Notes under the pieces: generated by a model
Databases searched by the model: none
What the model saw: the letters and a program-made list of their open reading frames with translations, nothing else
Told to the model about the DNA's origin: nothing
In this document: piece by piece, positions 23,864 through 32,415 of the stretch
How the letters are laid out: the number at the start of each line of letters is the position of its first letter
Numbering within the stretch: the stretch's first letter is position 1
Translations under genes and position numbers: made by a program
Assembly (NCBI GenBank): GCA_963735115.1
Contig: CAVTJR010000001.1
Coordinates: 1,644,903-1,708,902 of the forward strand
DNA: 64,000 nt
Direction: 5' to 3'
Source of the DNA: JAKACA01 sp963735115
Lineage (GTDB): Bacteria; Actinomycetota; Acidimicrobiia; Acidimicrobiales; Bog-793

Positions 23864-25732
23864 ATGTCACTGAAAGAGCTGCTCGAGCGCCGGCGCGCCG
23901 AGGCGCTCGACGAGGACGCCCAGGGGCGCCTGCTGATCGGGTGCAATCTCACCGGGACGAACCAGCTCTATGAGTACGAGTCGCGTGGCCTGCGGCGCCT
24001 CACGGACTTCGAGGAGCCGGTGAGCGGCCGCTACCTGCCGGGCAGCCGGCGAGCTGTTCTCAGCATGGACACCGGCGGGAATGAGCGGCACCAGCTGTAC
24101 CTGTTCGACGTCGACGCCCCGCCGGGAGGCGACCGCGGCCTTCTCGAACCACTCACGGGCGCCCCGGAGTTCGTTCACCAGTTGATCGGCGTGAGCCCCG
24201 ACGGGCACTTGATCGCCTACGTCTCCAACCGGAGAAACGGCATCGACTTCGACGTGTGGATCCTTGATCTCGAGACCCGCGAGGAGCGGTGCGCCTACGG
24301 CGGCGGTGGATGGTGCCGGGCGGGGTCGGGTTTCTCGCCGGATGGCCGATGGCTGTCCGTGATACGGCCGGGGTCGAGGCCGCTCGATGACGACTTGCTC
24401 CTCATCGAGGTCTCGAGTGGAGCGTGGCGGATCGTCCTCGAGCACCCGGAGGCGGCCGCCATCGTCGGGCCGCCTGCGTGGGCGGGCGCCGACTCGCTCT
24501 TCGTCAGCTCGAGCGTCGGGAGGGATCTTTCGGCCATCGTCCACTGCGACCTCGCCAGCGGCGAGAGCACACTGGCGATCGAGAAGCCGTATGACCTCGG
24601 CTGCTTCGGGAGTGCGGACGGGCGGACGCTGCTCGTCGTCGGCAACGACGGCGGTGGCTGCCGGGCAGAGCTCTTCGCCGTGGGACCCGGCGGAGAGCTG
24701 GCCGGCGGAGAGCTCGCCGACCCCGTCGAGGTGCCGATGCCAGGTCGCGGCGTCATCGCCTTCAGCTTCCTGCTCCCGCCGCCGCTCGTGGCCCCCACTG
24801 GCGGGACCGTCACCTACACCTTCAGCTCGCCGAAGGTGCCTGGAGACGTCTGGCGCTTCGACCGGGCCGCCGGCCGTCTCGAGCGGTTGACTACGAGCTC
24901 CCCGCCGGAGCCGTCAAGCGCCCTCGCCGGCCTCGTCGAGCCGACGACCCACGACGTGAGCAGCTTCGACGGCGAGCGGGTGCCTGTCTTCCTCTACCGG
25001 CCCCGGCGGGACGTGGCCGCTCCCGAGGGGGTTGAGGCCGCCGGCCAGGCCAGGCCGCCCGTCGTGGTGTTCATTCACGGCGGCCCGGAATCTCAGTCGG
25101 TGCTCTCCTTCAACCCCGTCGTGCAGGGCCTTGTCGAGGAGGGCTACGCCGTCGTCGTCCCGAATGTGCGCGGCTCGACGGGTTACGGCAAACGCTACGC
25201 CGGCCTCGACGACACGACCCGCAGACTCGAGTCGGTGGCCGATCTCGCTGCCATCCACGACTGGCTACCATCGCAAGGGCTGAATGCCGGCCGTGCCGCC
25301 CTCATGGGTGGTTCCTACGGCGGATACATGGTGCTCGCCGGCTGCGCCTTCCAACCGGAGCTCTGGGCGGCGGGCGTGGACATCGTGGGCATCTCGGACC
25401 TCGTGACGTTTCTCGAGAACACGTCGGACTATCGACGTTCGCATCGCGAGCGTGAGTACGGCTCGCTCAGCACCGATCGCGAGTTCCTGGAACGTGCCTC
25501 GCCGCTGCGCAGCGTCGATCACATCCGCGCCCCGTTGTTCGTGATCCATGGGGCGAACGACCCTCGGGTGCCCCTCTCCGAGGCCGAGCAGCTCGTGGCA
25601 TCGCTGAGCGCCCGCGGCGTGCCCTGCGAGCTCCTCGTCTACGAGGACGAGGGACACGGCCTCCAGAAGCTCGCCAACCAGCTGGACGCCTATCCGAGAG
25701 CCGTGGAATTCCTGGGCCGAGTCCTGCGGTAG
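23864..25732 (+). CDS. S9-family (prolyl oligopeptidase-like) serine peptidase
   Basis: A 622-residue protein with an N-terminal seven-bladed beta-propeller (about residues 20-370; blades such as GVSPDGHLIAYVSNR and GSGFSPDGRWLSV) and a C-terminal alpha/beta-hydrolase domain. The catalytic triad is visible: Ser484 in MGGSYGGYM, Asp in HGANDPRVP near residue 568, and His in EDEGHGLQK near 600. It is the acylaminoacyl-peptidase/dipeptidyl-peptidase type. No signal peptide is seen, so it is probably cytoplasmic peptide turnover. Confidence 0.92.
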   Translation: MSLKELLERRRAEALDEDAQGRLLIGCNLTGTNQLYEYESRGLRRLTDFEEPVSGRYLPGSRRAVLSMDTGGNERHQLYLFDVDAPPGGDRGLLEPLTGAPEFVHQLIGVSPDGHLIAYVSNRRNGIDFDVWILDLETREERCAYGGGGWCRAGSGFSPDGRWLSVIRPGSRPLDDDLLLIEVSSGAWRIVLEHPEAAAIVGPPAWAGADSLFVSSSVGRDLSAIVHCDLASGESTLAIEKPYDLGCFGSADGRTLLVVGNDGGGCRAELFAVGPGGELAGGELADPVEVPMPGRGVIAFSFLLPPPLVAPTGGTVTYTFSSPKVPGDVWRFDRAAGRLERLTTSSPPEPSSALAGLVEPTTHDVSSFDGERVPVFLYRPRRDVAAPEGVEAAGQARPPVVVFIHGGPESQSVLSFNPVVQGLVEEGYAVVVPNVRGSTGYGKRYAGLDDTTRRLESVADLAAIHDWLPSQGLNAGRAALMGGSYGGYMVLAGCAFQPELWAAGVDIVGISDLVTFLENTSDYRRSHREREYGSLSTDREFLERASPLRSVDHIRAPLFVIHGANDPRVPLSEAEQLVASLSARGVPCELLVYEDEGHGLQKLANQLDAYPRAVEFLGRVLR

Positions 25733-25771
25733 CGGCCGGCGAGTCACCTGCAACCCCGTACGGTCGGTGCC

Positions 25772-26554
25772 GTGAGCGACGGCGAGATCAACGCCCGGAT
25801 GCCCGACGATTTCGAAAGGCGGCGGATCGGTTTCGAGGGAGTGGTCAACTTCCGCGACCTCGGCGGTTACCCGACGGCCTCGGGGCTCCGCACACGCTGG
25901 GGCAGGGTGTTCCGATCCGATGCCCTCTCCCGACTGACAGCCCACGACCTCGTGAGATTCGAGGCGCTGGGCATCTGCACTGTCTTCGACCTGCGCAGCG
26001 ATGACGAACGGACCCGTCACCCGGATCCGATGGCCTCGCGGCAGATACCGCTAGAGAGCCGCGTGCCTCGCGAAGAGTTCACTGACGGCAGCGCCCTCAA
26101 GACGGCGATCGACGCCGAAACCCGCCTCCTCGATGTCTATCTCGCCGTGCTCGAGACGGCTGGGCCGCTGTTCGGGGAGCTGTTCTGCGCACTCGCCGAT
26201 CCCGCCAGCCTGCCGGCGGTCATCCACTGTGCCGGCGGCAAGGACCGGACCGGGCTGGCGACCGCGCTCCTGCTCAGCTGGCTGGGGGTCGACCGCCCGA
26301 TCGTGCTCGATGACTACGAGCTCACCGGTCGCGCCCTCACCCGGGAGCGCCATCGGGAGATCCTGGAGCGGTTCGTCTCGACGGGGATGTCGAACGAAGC
26401 CGCCCTCGCCTTCCTGGAGGCCCCCCGATGGGTGATGGCAGCAGCCCTCGACGTGCTCGACAAGGAGTATGGCGGCGTCGAGGCGTACCTTCGCGGACGG
26501 GCGGCGACGACCTCGGCGACGCTCGAGGCGCTCCGCCAGAACCTCCTCGAGTGA
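25772..26554 (+). CDS. tyrosine-protein phosphatase (PtpB-like)
   Basis: A 260-residue phosphatase of the bacterial Tyr/Ser phosphatase family that includes mycobacterial PtpB. The P-loop is HCAGGKDRTG with catalytic Cys153, and the N-terminal VNFRDLGGYPTASGLRTRWGRVFRSDAL is the family hallmark. Substrates could be phosphoproteins or phosphoinositides. The start is GTG at 25772. A partial hairpin (CTCTCCTCG/CGAGAGAG) follows the stop at about 26561-26582 and may end the transcript. Confidence 0.92.
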   Translation: MSDGEINARMPDDFERRRIGFEGVVNFRDLGGYPTASGLRTRWGRVFRSDALSRLTAHDLVRFEALGICTVFDLRSDDERTRHPDPMASRQIPLESRVPREEFTDGSALKTAIDAETRLLDVYLAVLETAGPLFGELFCALADPASLPAVIHCAGGKDRTGLATALLLSWLGVDRPIVLDDYELTGRALTRERHREILERFVSTGMSNEAALAFLEAPRWVMAAALDVLDKEYGGVEAYLRGRAATTSATLEALRQNLLE

Positions 26555-26654
26555 TCGTCTCTCCTCGCCAGAGCGAGAGAGGCGCCCGCGCAATTCGCGG
26601 CTGAGGAAGGTGCCGGTGGGAAGCCGCCATATCAGGCGCAGGTAGCTTCTCGCG

Positions 26655-27305
26655 ATGCACCGGTTGGATCTCTCGGCCGTCTCGTTGTTCCTCGACTTCG
26701 ACGGGACCATCACCCACGAGGACACCGGTGTCTACTTGCTCGAGCACCTGGCGCCGGCGGGATGGCGCCAGATCGAGGACCGCTACGTGGCCGGCGAAAT
26801 CGGCAGCAGGGAGTGCATGGCCCTCGAATGGGCGATGCTGCCGCGCGACCGAGCCGTCGTCGAGGCAACCGCCCGCCAGGTCGCCATCGATGCCGGATTC
26901 CTCGACCTCCTGGCGTATCTGGGATCGAACGGGACAGAGGTTTGCGTTCTGTCGGACGGGTTCGGCTGGCGGGCGGCCGAGGTGGGCGCCGAAGCAGGCG
27001 TCGCCGTGGTCACGAACGCCATCGACTGGGAGGCGTGGGCGGTGAGGTTCCCGAACGAGGATCCGAGCTGCGAATGTGCCCAGTGCGGAGCGTGCAAGCG
27101 GGCGCCGATCCGGCGGGCCAAGGCGAGAGGTCGGACCACGGTTCTCGTCGGCGACGGCGCCAGTGACGTCAAAGGGGCGAGTGTGGCCGACATCGTCTTC
27201 GCCAAGGACGAGCTCGCCACGTGGTGCGAGCGGAACGCCGTGCCGTTTTCACCTTTCTCCGAGCTCGCCGAGGTGCAAGCTGAGCTCGGCCGCATGGCGA
27301 GCTGA
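26655..27305 (+). CDS. HAD-superfamily phosphatase (MtnX-like)
   Basis: A 216-residue HAD hydrolase of subfamily IB. Motif I is FLDFDGTITHEDT with the nucleophilic Asp and the general-acid Asp, motif II is LSDGF, and motif III/IV is LVGDGASDVKGASVADIVFA. It has a Cys-rich insert, CECAQCGACK, near residue 140, as in MtnX-like phosphatases. It may dephosphorylate a small metabolite such as a sugar or enol phosphate. No methionine-salvage genes are near, so an MtnX role is not supported by context. Confidence 0.85.
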   Translation: MHRLDLSAVSLFLDFDGTITHEDTGVYLLEHLAPAGWRQIEDRYVAGEIGSRECMALEWAMLPRDRAVVEATARQVAIDAGFLDLLAYLGSNGTEVCVLSDGFGWRAAEVGAEAGVAVVTNAIDWEAWAVRFPNEDPSCECAQCGACKRAPIRRAKARGRTTVLVGDGASDVKGASVADIVFAKDELATWCERNAVPFSPFSELAEVQAELGRMAS

Positions 27306-27357
27306 TAAAACCCGCCGCCGGTGTCCGCAGCCATGGCTCCCCCGCGGGGTTCCAGGG

Positions 27358-27747
27358 CTACGGCGTCGCGGGTGAGGCGGAGATGGGCGCCGCCCACGAC
27401 GGCCGCTTGATCAAGCAGAAGGGGTGGCCGGCCGGGTCGGCGTAGACGTTGTCCCCGCCCGCCAGGCGACGCGCCCCGAGAGCGAGCACGTCGTCGCCGG
27501 CGGCTGCGACGTCGTCCACCATGACGTCGAAGTGGATCTGCTGCGGGTGGTTCGGGTCGGGCCATTGCGGCGCCTGGTGGTCGGGTGCGAGCTGAAACGC
27601 AACTCCGGACGACGTGTTGTTCTCCGCCACCACCACGAAGTCTTCCTCCTCGAAGGTCACGGGGAGACCGAGAAGCCGTGAATAGAAGGCGGCGAGTGCC
27701 CGGGGGTCCGGGCAGTCGAGGATCACGTGGTGGAGACGTCCGATCAC
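27358..27747 (-). CDS. VOC-family (glyoxalase/dioxygenase fold) protein
   Basis: A 129-residue single vicinal-oxygen-chelate domain. It starts VIGRLHHVILDCPDPRALAAFY, contains QQIHFDVMVDD in the middle, and ends NVYADPAGHPFCLI, all standard VOC text. The GTG at 27747 starts the domain; the frame runs further upstream into the neighbouring gene without VOC similarity. It follows the YjbQ gene by 20 bp and is probably cotranscribed with it. Metal use and substrate are not known. Confidence 0.82.
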   Translation of the reverse strand: MIGRLHHVILDCPDPRALAAFYSRLLGLPVTFEEEDFVVVAENNTSSGVAFQLAPDHQAPQWPDPNHPQQIHFDVMVDDVAAAGDDVLALGARRLAGGDNVYADPAGHPFCLIKRPSWAAPISASPATP

Positions 27748-27767
27748 GGCACCATCCTGCCGCCGGC

Positions 27768-28175
27768 TCAGGAGCCCTCGCCGAGGAAATGCAGCAGCAG
27801 CTGCCGTCGAGGGTTGTCGGTGTTGGGGTCGACGAAGACGACCGACTGCCACGTCCCGAGGACCGGCACCCCGGCGCGCACGGCCAGCACGAGCGACGGG
27901 CAGATGAAGGCGGGCAACACGTGGTCGGCGCCGTGGCCCCTCGAGCCATGACGGTGCCGGTAGCGATCGTCTCGGGGGAGCAGCCGATCGATGGCTTCTT
28001 CCAGATCCGGCTCGGAGCCCGATCCTGTTTCCATGAGGGCGAGGCCGGCAGTGGCGTGCGGCGCAAAGACGTGACACAGCCCGTCACCTTTGCCCGCACA
28101 GAAACCCCGCACCTCGCTCGTCACATCGGTCACCCGCCGCCGGCCCGTGCTGAGTGGAATCTCCGCGCTCTGCAT
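27768..28175 (-). CDS. YjbQ-family protein (secondary thiamine-phosphate synthase-like)
   Basis: A 135-residue YjbQ/UPF0047 protein. Typical segments are GLCHVFAPHATAGLALMETG (the HxT/A active-site region), RHRHGSRGHGADHVLPAFICPSLVLAV, and GTWQSVVFVDPNTDNPRRQLLLHFLGE. The family has weak thiamine-phosphate synthase activity in E. coli, but the physiological role is unsettled. The start at 28175 lies 27 bp from the divergent phosphopantetheinyl transferase start, so the two promoters overlap. Confidence 0.9.
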   Translation of the reverse strand: MQSAEIPLSTGRRRVTDVTSEVRGFCAGKGDGLCHVFAPHATAGLALMETGSGSEPDLEEAIDRLLPRDDRYRHRHGSRGHGADHVLPAFICPSLVLAVRAGVPVLGTWQSVVFVDPNTDNPRRQLLLHFLGEGS

Positions 28176-28201
28176 CCTCGAGACAGTACGGTGGAGCGAG
28201 A

Positions 28202-28990
28202 GTGAGCAGGTCGATGGAAGTCGGACGACCGAGGGTGCCAAAGCCGCCGTTGCCTGCACCGCCGGGCCGGCTGGCCCCTGGCGACGTCGAGCTGTGGAGC
28301 GTGGACCTCGACCTTGATCGTCCCGACGAAGACGGCAGGGGCGGAGGCGTCTGGCAGCTGTCGGAGCAGGAGCAGGCACGGGCGGCGCGGATGCGCCTCG
28401 ATGCCGATCGCCGGAGCTTTGTCGCCAGTCACCTCTGGCTGCGGCGCCTCCTGGCCGATCGCCTCGGCGTTGCGCCCGCTCGGATCGAGTATGCGACGAG
28501 CGGCACCGGCAAGCCGGAGCTGGCCTCGCCTTCGTTGCCGCGGCTGTGCTTCAGCATGTCGCGATCTGGTGGGCTGGCCCTCTACGCGTTCGCTCTCGGG
28601 CGCGAGATCGGCATCGACGTGGAGGAGTGCAGGGCCGGTAGCGATCTGGCGGGGATGGAGCGTCGCTTCCTTGCACCCGCCGAGCAGGCCGTGCTCTCCG
28701 GGATGGTCGGCCCCGAGCGGCGAGAGGCCTTCTATCGCACCTGGACGAGGAAGGAGGCGTTCCTGAAGGCGATCGGGGTGGGTCTCTCCGTCCCGTGGGC
28801 CGCCGTCGACACGACCGGCGACGTCGTCCGTCTCGAGCGCGAGGTCGGCGGGATCGAGATGGGCGACGAGTCGTGGTCGCTGCGTGACCTCGAGGTGGGA
28901 CCGTCCTATGCAGCCGCCGTGTCGGTCGAGGGCAGCTTCGGCGACGCCCCCTTGCGGGTCCGCCCGGCGGGCGCCGGCTCAACCGGATGA
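28202..28990 (+). CDS. 4'-phosphopantetheinyl transferase (Sfp type)
   Basis: A 262-residue transferase that moves phosphopantetheine from CoA to a carrier protein of a fatty-acid, polyketide or peptide synthase. Motifs are IGIDVEEC (Mg-binding Asp and Glu) and FYRTWTRKEAFLKAIG (WxxKEAxxK). The tandem half-domain length is Sfp-like rather than AcpS-like. The GTG at 28202 has GGAG five bases upstream and is preferred over the later ATG at 28214. It overlaps the next gene by ATGA. Confidence 0.9.
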   Translation: MSRSMEVGRPRVPKPPLPAPPGRLAPGDVELWSVDLDLDRPDEDGRGGGVWQLSEQEQARAARMRLDADRRSFVASHLWLRRLLADRLGVAPARIEYATSGTGKPELASPSLPRLCFSMSRSGGLALYAFALGREIGIDVEECRAGSDLAGMERRFLAPAEQAVLSGMVGPERREAFYRTWTRKEAFLKAIGVGLSVPWAAVDTTGDVVRLEREVGGIEMGDESWSLRDLEVGPSYAAAVSVEGSFGDAPLRVRPAGAGSTG

Positions 28991-29778
28991 CCCTTCGCCG
29001 AGGCATCTACCTGGCACCCTTCGGCGAGCTGGCCGACGCGGGCGCCCTGGCAGAGTTGGCGGTGCTGGCGGAGGGGCGGGGTTTCGACGGCTTCTTCCTT
29101 TGGGACCATATCCTCCGGCCCCTGGAGGACCTCGCCGTGGCCGACCCGTGGGTGGCACTCGCGGCGGTGGCCGTGCGCACAGAGCGACTCACGATCGGGC
29201 CGCTCATCACGCCGGTGTCTCGGCGACGGCCGCAGAAGCTCGCTCGCGAGGCGGTGACCCTCGACGGGCTGAGCTCGGGTCGGTTGGTCCTCGGAGTCGG
29301 GCTCGGTGTCAACACCGGCGGCGAGCTCACGCGCTTCGGTGAGGAGGACGACGACCGCATACGGGCCGAGCGCCTTGACGAGGGACTCGGGCTCATCACC
29401 CAGCTGTGGAGCGGCGAGACGGTCACCCACCTCGGTCGGCACTTTCGGGCCGACGGGGTCCGGTTCCTCCCGCGGCCGCAACGTGGACGGATTCCCATCT
29501 GGGTAGCCGCCCGCTCACCCGCGCCGAAGCTGATGTCGCGGGCAGCGCGCTACGAGGGCATCTGCCCCGAGACGACGATCGAGGGCCTGGGCGAGATGCT
29601 TCGGCTCATCGGCGCCGAGCGGGGCGGTCTCGACGGCTACGACGTCGTCGTGCGCGGAGAGCCGGGTGATGATCCGGCGCCCTGGCAGGCGGCAGGGGCG
29701 ACGTGGTGGCTCCTCCAGGTCGCCCCGGGAGCCGGCGTCGGCAAAGTCCGGGCGATCATCGAAGAGGGGCCGCCGTAG
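28987..29778 (+). CDS. LLM-class F420-dependent oxidoreductase
   Basis: A 263-residue luciferase-like protein. It opens MTLRRGIYLAPFGELADAG and carries RGFDGFFLWDHIL and EAVTLDGLSSGRLVLGVGLG, typical of F420- or FMN-using members. It is shorter than the homologue at 2444-3475 and from a different subfamily. It overlaps the phosphopantetheinyl transferase gene by four bases, which suggests co-expression, but I see no shared pathway. Confidence 0.85.
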   Translation: MTLRRGIYLAPFGELADAGALAELAVLAEGRGFDGFFLWDHILRPLEDLAVADPWVALAAVAVRTERLTIGPLITPVSRRRPQKLAREAVTLDGLSSGRLVLGVGLGVNTGGELTRFGEEDDDRIRAERLDEGLGLITQLWSGETVTHLGRHFRADGVRFLPRPQRGRIPIWVAARSPAPKLMSRAARYEGICPETTIEGLGEMLRLIGAERGGLDGYDVVVRGEPGDDPAPWQAAGATWWLLQVAPGAGVGKVRAIIEEGPP

Positions 29779-29872
29779 TGGCGGCTCCCGCAACGCCCCG
29801 CCGGCCGCCAGCCGCAAGCCGGCTCCCGCCGTGGTGGCGCCCGGCGGCGATCTCGAGAGCACAACGGTGGTT

Positions 29873-29892
29873 GGTCCCATGAGATCAGGACC
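29873..29892. promoter_or_regulatory. possible operator upstream of the hydrogenase operon
   Basis: GGTCC at 29873-29877 and GGACC at 29888-29892 form an inverted repeat with a ten-base spacer, 44 bp before the operon's GTG start. The arms are short. It does not match the DosR consensus in sequence or spacing. Confidence 0.25.
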
Positions 29893-29935
29893 TTCAGCCC
29901 TTGAGAAGTCGCGCCGTCTGGGGCAGTCTGCTTAG

Positions 29936-31096
29936 GTGCCCCAGACGTCGTCGGCTCGCGCCCCGATCGTGATCGCCCCGTCAGGCCTCGACGAGCTGTT
30001 GGGCGCACTGGCGGCGGCGGGATACGAGGTGCTCGGCCCGACGGTGCGCGACGGTGCGGTCGTCATAGAGCCCATCACGTCGAGCAGCCAACTCCCGCGT
30101 GGTTGGGGTGACGCCCAGGAGCCTGGCAGCTACCGCCTGTCCGAACGGGGCGACGACGCCTTCTTCGGCTTCGCCGCTCCCGCTGGCACCTGGAAGCGCT
30201 ACCTGTTTCCGCCCCGCTCGGTCCTGTGGCGATCCCGCCGCGAGGGCGACCGCGTGATCTTCGAGCAGGACGACCCGGCCCAGCCGCCACGGGCCTTTCT
30301 CGGCATCCGAGCCTGCGATCTGGCTGCCATTGCCGTGCAGGATCGCGTCTTCGTGGACGGGCGCTACGCCGATCCCGTCTACGGGGGGCGCCGCCACGGG
30401 CTGTTCCTCATCGGCGTCAACTGCGGCGATCCGGCAGCGACGTGCTTCTGCACGTCCATGGGCACCGGCCCCGACGTAGCAGGGGGGGCCGATCTCGTCT
30501 TGACGGAGCTCGATCCCGCCGACCCGGCCCGGCACCGCTTCGTGGTCCAGGCGCTGACCGATCGCGGCCATGAGGTGTCGGCCGGGCTGACATCGAGGGA
30601 GGCGGCGGAGGCAGACCTGACGGCGGCGGCGGGCGTCACGCAGCTGGCGGTCGCACGGATGCAGCGGTCCATGAACACCGAGCGGCTGCCCGAGATACTG
30701 CAGGCGGCGCCGAACCACCCCCGCTGGGACGAGGTGGCGAGTCGCTGCCTGTCGTGCGGCAACTGCACCATGGCCTGTCCCACCTGTTTTTGCGCCGACG
30801 TTAGTGACCAACCGAATGCCGCCACCGGCGTCGACGAACGGGTGCGCGAATGGGCGTCCTGCTTCCAGCTCAGCCACTCATATCTCCACGGCGGCTCGCT
30901 GAGGGTCTCCACGAAGGCCCGCTACCGGCAGTGGATGACGCACAAACTGTCGACGTGGTGGGACCAGTTCGGTGTGTCCGGCTGTGTGGGATGCGGGCGA
31001 TGCATCGCCTGGTGCCCGGTCGGCATCGACATCACCGAAGAGGTACGCGCCATACGCGGTTCTAGCGAGACCGTCCAGCCAGAGGAGGTCACCTGA
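29936..31096 (+). CDS. hydB: group 3b-like hydrogenase beta subunit (4Fe-4S)
   Basis: A 386-residue Fe-S protein, the electron-wiring beta subunit of a soluble bidirectional NADP-linked hydrogenase of the sulfhydrogenase type (HydB; also like anaerobic sulfite reductase subunit A). The N-terminal half contains GIRACDLAAIAVQDR and CFCTSMGTGP. Two ferredoxin-like clusters follow: CLSCGNCTMACPTCFC near residue 265 and CVGCGRCIAWCPVGID near 350. The start is GTG. It heads an operon of tightly packed genes to 36015. The symbol follows the archaeal hydBGDA naming. Confidence 0.9.
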   Translation: MPQTSSARAPIVIAPSGLDELLGALAAAGYEVLGPTVRDGAVVIEPITSSSQLPRGWGDAQEPGSYRLSERGDDAFFGFAAPAGTWKRYLFPPRSVLWRSRREGDRVIFEQDDPAQPPRAFLGIRACDLAAIAVQDRVFVDGRYADPVYGGRRHGLFLIGVNCGDPAATCFCTSMGTGPDVAGGADLVLTELDPADPARHRFVVQALTDRGHEVSAGLTSREAAEADLTAAAGVTQLAVARMQRSMNTERLPEILQAAPNHPRWDEVASRCLSCGNCTMACPTCFCADVSDQPNAATGVDERVREWASCFQLSHSYLHGGSLRVSTKARYRQWMTHKLSTWWDQFGVSGCVGCGRCIAWCPVGIDITEEVRAIRGSSETVQPEEVT

Positions 31097-31097
31097 G

Positions 31098-31568
31098 ATG
31101 AAACCGACGATGATGGCCGAGGAGCTTGCCGCCCATCGGTTCTTTCAAGAGCTCCCCGACGAGCTCCGGCGACGACTGTCTGAGTGCGCCACCAACGTGG
31201 TCTTCGAGGCCGGGGCAACTCTTTGCACCGAAGGAACCCCCGCCAGGAGCTTCTTCGCCCTCCGAGCCGGTCGCGTCAACGTCGGCGTCCACGTTCCCAG
31301 CAAAGGGCTCGTCGTGCTCGAGACGTTGCAGACCGGGGACATCATGGGCTGGTCGTGGGTCCTTCCGCCCTACCGCTGGCACTTCGACGCCGTTGCGGTG
31401 GAGCACGTGCGCGCCATCGAGCTGCACGCCGACTGCATCCTCCCGTACCTCGGGGAGGAGCCGGCTGCCGGGTTCCGCCTCATGACGGCGGTGGCGACGA
31501 TCATGGAGGAGCGGCTCGAATCGGCCCGCCTGCGGCTGCTCGACCTGTTCGGCCACGACGGTGACTGA
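31098..31568 (+). CDS. cyclic nucleotide-binding domain protein of the hydrogenase operon
   Basis: A 156-residue stand-alone cNMP-binding (Crp-type beta-roll) domain. The roll runs FFQELPDELRRRLSECATNVVFEAGATLCTEGTPARSFFALRAGRVNV ... GDIMGWSWVLPPYRWHFDAVAVEHVRAIEL, and one C-terminal helix follows. There is no DNA-binding domain, so it is not a transcription factor. The canonical phosphate-binding Arg/Ser signature (GELA...RSA) is not obvious (GDIMGWSW), so the ligand is uncertain. GGAGG lies within the end of the upstream gene. Its position between beta and gamma subunit genes suggests it binds or tunes the enzyme. Confidence 0.85.
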   Translation: MKPTMMAEELAAHRFFQELPDELRRRLSECATNVVFEAGATLCTEGTPARSFFALRAGRVNVGVHVPSKGLVVLETLQTGDIMGWSWVLPPYRWHFDAVAVEHVRAIELHADCILPYLGEEPAAGFRLMTAVATIMEERLESARLRLLDLFGHDGD

Positions 31569-32415
31569 ATTGGCCGAGGCGGCGGCTTCGCCTGCCGGCG
31601 GCCCCATGCGACCGGTGCTGTACCGCGTGGCGAGCACGACGCAGGAGACGGGGGCCACGGTGACGATGACGCTCGAGGCCGAGGGCGAGGCGGTACCTCC
31701 GATCGCACCGGGTCAGTTCAACATGCTCTGGTCGTGGGGGGTGGGTGAGGCGCCCATCTCCGTGAGCGCGACGACGCCCGACGGTTCCCTCATCCACACG
31801 ATCCGCGACGTCGGCGGTGTCACGGGCGCGCTCTGCGCCAAGGAAGCCGGCGAGGTCGTGGGGGTACGCGGGCCCTTCGGCCGCGGTTGGGACGTCGAAT
31901 CCGCACGCGGCTGTGACGTCGTCATCGTCGCCGGCGGCATCGGCCTTGCTCCCCTGCGACCCGTGGTGCATGCGACACTGGCAGAGCGGTCCGCCTTTGG
32001 CAGCGTCTCACTCGTGGTGGGCGCCCGCACCTCCGAAGAGCTGCTGTTCCGCTCCGAGCTCGACGGCTGGTGGCACGACGGCAACATCACGGTGCGCACG
32101 ATCGTCGACCGCGGCTCGGACGACTGGCAGGGGAATGTCGGCATCGTCACGAACGAGCTGCCGCGGGTGGCCGTCCAGCCAGGCCGCACGGTGGCGCTCG
32201 TGTGCGGCCCCGAAGTGATGATGCGCTTCGTGGCCCTGCACCTCGTCGATCGCGGTGTGGCGCCCGACCGCATCCAGGTGTCGCTGGAGCGGAACATGCA
32301 GTGCGCTATCGCCCACTGCGGCCACTGTCAGCTGGCGGGCTCGTTCGTCTGCGCCGACGGCCCCGTCGTCACGTGGGAGGCTGCCGAACCCCTGCTGGAG
32401 GTTCGGGAGCTGTGA
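31561..32415 (+). CDS. hydG: hydrogenase gamma subunit, FAD/NAD(P)-binding
   Basis: A 284-residue ferredoxin-reductase-like protein, the diaphorase module that passes electrons between the hydrogenase and NAD(P). FAD-binding text PPIAPGQFNMLWSWGVGEAPISVS is followed by the NAD site VIVAGGIGLAPLRPVV. A C-terminal cluster of four Cys, CAIAHCGHCQLAGSFVC, would hold a [2Fe-2S] centre as in HydG and PyrK. GTG start at 31561, overlapping the upstream gene by eight bases; the end overlaps the next gene by GTGA. Confidence 0.92.
   Translation: MTELAEAAASPAGGPMRPVLYRVASTTQETGATVTMTLEAEGEAVPPIAPGQFNMLWSWGVGEAPISVSATTPDGSLIHTIRDVGGVTGALCAKEAGEVVGVRGPFGRGWDVESARGCDVVIVAGGIGLAPLRPVVHATLAERSAFGSVSLVVGARTSEELLFRSELDGWWHDGNITVRTIVDRGSDDWQGNVGIVTNELPRVAVQPGRTVALVCGPEVMMRFVALHLVDRGVAPDRIQVSLERNMQCAIAHCGHCQLAGSFVCADGPVVTWEAAEPLLEVREL

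Noticed and set aside
29873..29892. DosR box upstream of the hydrogenase operon
   Set aside because: Arms and spacing do not fit the TTSGGGACT-type consensus; only a short generic inverted repeat remains.
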